Of a DNA stretch of 64,000 nt, positions 59,540-64,000 are shown piece after piece. Numbering within the stretch: the first letter of the stretch is position 1; each line of letters begins with the position of its first letter. The notes under the pieces are model-generated. The model was not told the DNA's origin. It saw only the letters and a list, made by a program, of their open reading frames with translations, and ran no database searches. The translations under genes and the position numbers were made by a program. The DNA is from Micromonospora sp. NBC_00389 (GTDB taxonomy: Bacteria; Actinomycetota; Actinomycetes; Mycobacteriales; Micromonosporaceae): positions 6,200,001 through 6,264,000 of the forward strand of contig NZ_CP107947.1 of the NCBI RefSeq assembly GCF_036059255.1, in the 5' to 3' direction.

Positions 59540-62076
59540 TCCGGCTCGCTCTCGGCACCCTGCGCCAGCACCGCGGCGCGTACGCCGGCACGTTCTTCGC
59601 CGCGCTGCTGGCCGTTGCCCTGCTCGCTGGCGGCGGTCTGCTGCTCGCCTCCGTGCTCACCGCGAAGCCGCCGGCCAACCGGTTCGCGGCCGCGCCGATC
59701 GTCGTCTCGGGCGACCGCGACGTCACCCTCGAGATGGTCACCACCAAGCAGAAGAAGGACAAGGTCAAGGTCAAGCGCAAGGTCAAGTCCGAGCGGCTCA
59801 CCGGCGCCGCCTCGCTGCCAGCGGACCTCGCGGGCCGGCTGGGCAACCTTCCGGGCGTCGCGGCCGCCGTCGCGGACGTCGCCTTTCCGGTCCAGACAGG
59901 TACGCCGGACGGACGTCCACTGCGCGGTGCCGACGATGCTCCCGTGATCGGACACGGGTGGGCCTCCGCACCGCTGACCCCGTACTCGCTGCGCACCGGT
60001 GAGGCACCCGGCCCGGGCCAGGTCGTCATCGACGCCGACCTCGCCAACCGGTCGGGCACCACGGCGGGCGGACGTCTCGTCGTCACCACCAAGACCGGGG
60101 TCCGCACCATGCTCGTGTCCGGTGTCGCCGCACCGGCCGGGCGGGACGGGCTGCCCGCCCAGGGCGCGCTGTTCTTCGCCGACAGCGAGGTGGCGTCGGT
60201 GTCGGGGCTGCCCGGCCCGACCGCGGTGGCCGTCCTGGCCAGACCCGGCACCGATCCGGTCGCGCTCCGCGACGCCGTCGAAGGGGTCGCCGGAAAGGCG
60301 CCCGTGCTCACCGGCGCCGACCGGGTCCGGGCCGACCTGCCCGGCGCCCTGCCGGACTACATCGGTCCCATCTCGATCTTCGGCTTCGTCATCGGCATCA
60401 CGGCGTTCTCGGCCGTCTTCGTCCTCACGGGCACGGTCACCCTCGGCGTACGCCAGCGCCTGCGCGAGTTGGCCCTCCTGCGCACCGCCGGCGCGACCCC
60501 CGGTCAGCTGCGCCGCCTCCTCGGCGTGGAAAGCCTCCTGCTCGCCGGGGTCGCCGCGCTGCCGGGCGCGCCGCTGGGTGTGGTGTTCGCCCACGTGGTG
60601 GCCGCCCGGTTCCGGGAGCTGGGCGCGGTGCCGGCCCAGTTCGTCGTACAGACCAACGTGATCGTGCTCCTCGCCGCCGCGGTGGCCGGGATGCTGGTGA
60701 CCTTCGTCGGTGCCCGGATCGCCGGCCGCCGAGCGGTGCGGATCGCCCCGACGCAGGCACTCGCCGAGACCGCGAACGCACCGACCGGCGGCCTCGTCCT
60801 GCGGACCGCCGTCGCGGTGGTGACCACCGCCGGCGCGATCGCCCTGCTCATCTTCGTTCCGCTCGACGGGCCGCTCGGGATGGGCATGAGCTTCATGTCG
60901 TCCGCCCTGTTGCTGTGCACGGTCGCGGCCCTCGGCCCGGTGCTGGTCCGGGTGCTGACGGCGCCGGTGTCCCGCCTCGTCGGCGCCGGCGGCGCGACCG
61001 GTTGGCTGGCCGGCCTGGTCACCCGGGCCGAGCCGCGACGGGTCGCGGCGGTCGCCGTCCCGCTCGTGCTCATGTTCGCGATCAACGCCACCATGCTGCT
61101 CAACAGCGCCCTGCTGGACGAGTTGACGGCGCAGGAACAGGCGGAGCGGACCGCGGCCGCGACGGCTCAGGTGACCGCTCCGGGCGGACTTCCGCTCGGA
61201 GTCGTCGAAAGGCTCACCGCTCTCGACGGGGTGACCGGTGCGGCGGCGACGTTGCCGACGCGGGCCATCGTCGAGCAGGGCGGCAAGCCCGAGGACTACG
61301 CGACGCAGGGTCTGCTGGTCGCCGGCACCGAGGCGGTGCTCGACCTCGATCTTCGCGCCGGGACGCTGCCGGGCACGGGCACGTTCGCCGCCAGCGAATA
61401 CGTGACCGGTCAGTACGGCTGGCGGGTGGGCGACGACGTGCAGATCTGGCTCGCCGACGGCCACCAGGTCCAACTGCGCCTCGCCGGGGTGTACGCCCGA
61501 GCGCGTGGCTTCGGCGACCTGACGCTACCCGCGGACCTGGTGGCGGCGCACGACCCGCGCGGACTGGTCAGTACGGTCGGGCTGCGTTACCGCGGCGACG
61601 TACCGGACCGGATCGCCGCCTCGTGGCCCGGCCTGCGGCTGACCCCCACGCTCGGTGCGGCACCCGCCGGTGACGCGCAGAACCAGCAGGGCGCCTGGGA
61701 GCTCATGGTGGTGATCTCCCTCGGCTTCACGGCGATCGCGGTCGTCAACACCTTCGCCATCGCCACCGCCGCGCGTCGCCGCGAGTTCGCCGGCCTGCGG
61801 CTGGCCGGGGCGACGACCGGGCAGCTCCACCGGCTCGTCGGGCGTGAGGCGACGATCACGGTCACCGTTGGGCTGGTGCTGGGCATCCTGGTCACCGCGA
61901 TCGTGGTCGGCGCGTTCAGTACCGCGCAGGACGGCACGTTGCGGGTGTTCGTCGACGCCGGCACGTACGCGGGGATGCTCGGCGGTGTCGCGGCACTGGG
62001 GCTGGTCGCGGGTGCCGTACCGGCCCGGGTCCTGCTGCGGCGGCGCAGCCTGCCGGCCCTGAGCGACGGACGCTGA
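59536..62076 (+). CDS. FtsX-like ABC permease, double module
   Basis: An 846-residue permease with an N-terminal span (about 18-40), a large extracytoplasmic region, then FtsX-like span groups at about 275-430, and a second region and span group near the C terminus (about 735-845), the usual 2 x FtsX layout of MacB-type and bacitracin-resistance exporters. Residues 71-84 of the first extracytoplasmic part form a very basic run (KQKKDKVKVKRKVK). The ATG overlaps the ATPase stop (ATGA). It works with that ATPase as an exporter or mechanotransducer. Confidence 0.88.
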   Translation: MIRLALGTLRQHRGAYAGTFFAALLAVALLAGGGLLLASVLTAKPPANRFAAAPIVVSGDRDVTLEMVTTKQKKDKVKVKRKVKSERLTGAASLPADLAGRLGNLPGVAAAVADVAFPVQTGTPDGRPLRGADDAPVIGHGWASAPLTPYSLRTGEAPGPGQVVIDADLANRSGTTAGGRLVVTTKTGVRTMLVSGVAAPAGRDGLPAQGALFFADSEVASVSGLPGPTAVAVLARPGTDPVALRDAVEGVAGKAPVLTGADRVRADLPGALPDYIGPISIFGFVIGITAFSAVFVLTGTVTLGVRQRLRELALLRTAGATPGQLRRLLGVESLLLAGVAALPGAPLGVVFAHVVAARFRELGAVPAQFVVQTNVIVLLAAAVAGMLVTFVGARIAGRRAVRIAPTQALAETANAPTGGLVLRTAVAVVTTAGAIALLIFVPLDGPLGMGMSFMSSALLLCTVAALGPVLVRVLTAPVSRLVGAGGATGWLAGLVTRAEPRRVAAVAVPLVLMFAINATMLLNSALLDELTAQEQAERTAAATAQVTAPGGLPLGVVERLTALDGVTGAAATLPTRAIVEQGGKPEDYATQGLLVAGTEAVLDLDLRAGTLPGTGTFAASEYVTGQYGWRVGDDVQIWLADGHQVQLRLAGVYARARGFGDLTLPADLVAAHDPRGLVSTVGLRYRGDVPDRIAASWPGLRLTPTLGAAPAGDAQNQQGAWELMVVISLGFTAIAVVNTFAIATAARRREFAGLRLAGATTGQLHRLVGREATITVTVGLVLGILVTAIVVGAFSTAQDGTLRVFVDAGTYAGMLGGVAALGLVAGAVPARVLLRRRSLPALSDGR

Positions 62077-62173
62077 CCGTGCGCACGGCTGGATCGCCGC
62101 TCGGACCCGTCCTCCGGATCGTCGGGGGCCGGATCCGGCCGGCGGCCGCGGTCCGGTGCCGGCGCGCCGCCGG

Positions 62174-62179
62174 TACGAT
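62174..62179 (+). promoter_or_regulatory. -10 box TACGAT of the histidine kinase gene
   Basis: TACGAT ends seven bases before the ATG at 62187 with no Shine-Dalgarno, supporting that ATG over the in-frame GTG at 62079 and indicating a separate leaderless transcript for the two-component pair. Confidence 0.5.
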
Positions 62180-62186
62180 CGCCGCG

Positions 62187-63404
62187 ATGATCCGCACAAC
62201 GATGTCGGCGCTGGCGTACCTGTTCAGCAGCCTCGTCGCTGGTGTCGTCGGCCTCGCCTGGGCCGTGGCGTCCACCCTCGGCGTCGGTCTGCTGGCGATC
62301 ACGCAGCTCGGCGGCCCGGCGTTCCTCGGCGCCGCCTGGGTGACCCGGCGCCTCGCCGACCTGGAGCGGCACCGGGCCGGTTGGGTGCTCGGCACCGCGA
62401 TCGCCGCGCCGTACCTGCCGATCGAGGGCGCAACCATGCGGCAGCGGGTCAGCGCGGTCGCCGTGCAACCGGCCACCTGGCGGGACCTGGCCTGGCTGGT
62501 CGCGCTGTTTCCGCTGGGCCTGGCAGGCGGGATCGCCGCCATCGTGATCACCGTCGTCGATCTCGCCGCCGTTGTGGCGCCGGTATGGGCGTGGGCGGTG
62601 CCGAACCCGCACGCACCGTTCCCGATGCGTCCGCTCATGACGACGGTGCCGGGCCGGTTCGGCCTGACCGTCCTCGGCGTGCTGCTGTTGCCGGTCACCG
62701 CGTGGTTCCTGCGGACCGCCGGGCTGCTCCAGGCCCGTACGGCCCGGGTCCTCCTGGCGCCCGGCGCGCACCGGCACCTGGTCGAGGAAGCTGCCCGACT
62801 CGCGCAGACCCGCCGTCGGGTCGTCGACGCCCAGGCGGCGGAGCTGCGTCGGATCGAGCGGGACCTGCACGACGGCGCCCAGGCCCGGATCGTGGCCGCC
62901 GGCATGACGCTGGCACTGGCTGCCCGCAAGCTGCGGGCAGGTGCGGCCGCCGCATCCGACGTGGACCTCGCCCGCCGGCAGCTCGACGACGCCCTCACCG
63001 AGCTGCGCCGGCTGGTACGCGGCATCCATCCGCCGATCCTCACCGACCGGGGGCTGCACGCCGCTGTCGCCGCCCTGGCCGGCGACAGCCCGCTCAGCGT
63101 CGAGATTCGGGGCGACCCGGACGACCGTTACCCGCCGGCGGTCGAGTCGGCGGCCTACTTCGTCATCGCCGAGGGTCTCGCCAACGCGGGCAAACACGCC
63201 GACGCCCGGACGTGCGTCGTCACCCTCGCCCGAACCGCCGGCACGGTCACCGTCACGCTCACCGACGACGGACAGGGCGGTGCCGACCCGTCCGGATCCG
63301 GGCTCGACGGTCTGCGCCGCCGCGTCGAGGCACTCGACGGCCGGCTCACCATCACCAGTCCACCCGGCGGTCCCACCGTCCTGTCCGCGGAGCTACCCCA
63401 CTGA
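62187..63404 (+). CDS. Sensor histidine kinase (NarX/DesK type)
   Basis: A 405-residue membrane kinase. Several N-terminal spans lead to the HisKA_3 phosphorylation site RRIERDLHDGAQARIVAAGM (His in DLHDG), and the ATPase has EGLANAGKHADA (N box) and DDGQGGADPSGSGLDGLRRR (G boxes). The sensor part has no large extracytoplasmic domain, so it may read the exporter or membrane state, as in Bce-type systems. Its stop overlaps the response-regulator ATG (TGATG). Confidence 0.9.
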   Translation: MIRTTMSALAYLFSSLVAGVVGLAWAVASTLGVGLLAITQLGGPAFLGAAWVTRRLADLERHRAGWVLGTAIAAPYLPIEGATMRQRVSAVAVQPATWRDLAWLVALFPLGLAGGIAAIVITVVDLAAVVAPVWAWAVPNPHAPFPMRPLMTTVPGRFGLTVLGVLLLPVTAWFLRTAGLLQARTARVLLAPGAHRHLVEEAARLAQTRRRVVDAQAAELRRIERDLHDGAQARIVAAGMTLALAARKLRAGAAAASDVDLARRQLDDALTELRRLVRGIHPPILTDRGLHAAVAALAGDSPLSVEIRGDPDDRYPPAVESAAYFVIAEGLANAGKHADARTCVVTLARTAGTVTVTLTDDGQGGADPSGSGLDGLRRRVEALDGRLTITSPPGGPTVLSAELPH

Positions 63405-64000
63405 TGCGCATCGTGATCGCCGAGGACCTGCTGCTGCTCCGGGACGGCATGGTACGGCTGCTGACCGACACCGGCCACACCGTCGTCGCCGCCGTCGACA
63501 CCGCACCCGCCCTGCTGGCGGCCGTCACCGAGCACCGACCCGACCTGTCGATCGTCGACGTTCGACTGCCACCCGGCTTTCGCGACGAAGGGCTCCGCGC
63601 CGCTCTGACGCTGCGTGCCACGGACCCGGACACCAAGGTGCTCATCGTCTCCCAGTACGTCGAACGGGCCTACGCCGTGGAACTGCTCGCCGACGGCCGG
63701 GGCGGTGTCGGGTACCTTCTCAAGGACCGCGTAACCGCTCTCGACGACTTCCTCGACGCGGTGGAGCGGGTCGCCCACGGTGGCACCGCCCTGGACCCGG
63801 AGGTGGTCCGCCAGCTGTTCACCCGCAACAGCCGCAACCACGGAGTCGACGGGCTCACCGCACGGGAACGAGAGGTGCTCGGCCTCATGGCCCAGGGCCT
63901 GTCCAACGCGGCCATCTGCGCCGCGCTCGTCCTGGCGCCGGTGTCGGTGGAGAAGCACATCACCAACATCTTCGCCAAGCTCGACCTGCCGCCGGCCGAG
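63404..64000 (+). CDS. NarL-family response regulator (3' end off window)
   Basis: 199 codons are visible. The receiver domain has IAEDLLLLRDGMVRLL (acidic pocket), phospho-acceptor Asp in SIVDVRLPP and Lys in GYLLKDRV. The output domain is LuxR-type: LTAREREVLGLMAQGLSNAAICAALVLAPVSVEKHITNIFAKL, with the frame still open at the window end. It forms a two-component pair with the preceding kinase and probably controls the adjacent ABC exporter. Confidence 0.92.
   Translation, partial: MRIVIAEDLLLLRDGMVRLLTDTGHTVVAAVDTAPALLAAVTEHRPDLSIVDVRLPPGFRDEGLRAALTLRATDPDTKVLIVSQYVERAYAVELLADGRGGVGYLLKDRVTALDDFLDAVERVAHGGTALDPEVVRQLFTRNSRNHGVDGLTAREREVLGLMAQGLSNAAICAALVLAPVSVEKHITNIFAKLDLPPAE

Noticed and set aside
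1..64000. tRNA, rRNA, IS elements, integrases or attachment sites
   Set aside because: None could be recognised in any intergenic region; the absence is by visual reading only.

Overview
The window is very GC-rich DNA with strong third-position GC bias. The gene content (an iniBAC/iniR-like envelope-stress island, a conservon, an orphan type VII secretion eccB, many leaderless transcripts with TANNNT boxes) points to a filamentous actinomycete, most likely Micromonosporaceae. That assignment is an inference; there is no rRNA in the window. I saw no tRNA, rRNA, IS element or CRISPR array.

Layout. (1) 1-8.6 kb: the promoter-proximal end of a biosynthetic operon read leftward. It starts with a possible 20-residue Cys-rich peptide, then an NRPS/PKS protein A-T-KS without AT, a thioesterase fused to a lantibiotic-dehydratase (LanB) domain, and a second LanB paralogue cut by the window edge. 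All are joined by 1-4 base overlaps or gaps. (2) 8.6-16 kb: DUF2267 and NUDIX genes, then a carbohydrate locus with a leftward catabolic operon (dehydrogenase, isomerase, glycosidase) divergent from a rightward ABC sugar importer. (3) 16-25 kb: housekeeping-like singletons (methyltransferases, EccB, spermidine-synthase-like, acyl-CoA dehydrogenase, small enzymes, a truncated MRJP-like gene). (4) 25-41.5 kb: regulator/enzyme pairs with readable operators (ArsR-MFS, MarR, a MerR-type promoter before an aldo/keto reductase, HxlR-QorB, TetR-hydrolase), exported hydrolases and a short duplicated hxlR tail.

(5) 41.5-46.4 kb: a voltage-gated cation channel preceded by a leaderless small ORF, then an unusual three-gene overlapping operon: acyl-CoA-dehydrogenase-fold flavoprotein, signal-less PhnD-like binding protein, and a TusA-like domain (without the usual Cys) fused to a ferritin-like di-iron domain. 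A DksA-type zinc-finger protein follows. (6) 46.5-58.7 kb: an ini-like island, with IniB, IniA and IniC homologues read leftward and an Hsp70-like protein, an IniR-like ATPase regulator and conservon genes cvnA, cvnB and cvnC read rightward from the same divergent promoter region, followed by a membrane-anchored CBM2-like protein. (7) 58.7-64 kb: an ABC exporter (ATPase plus FtsX-type permease) with a NarL-type two-component system, cut at the right edge.

The strongest candidates for undescribed biology are the peptide/A-T-KS/TE-LanB/LanB operon and the flavoprotein/PhnD/TusA-di-iron operon. Functions given here rest on motifs read by eye; no database search was run.
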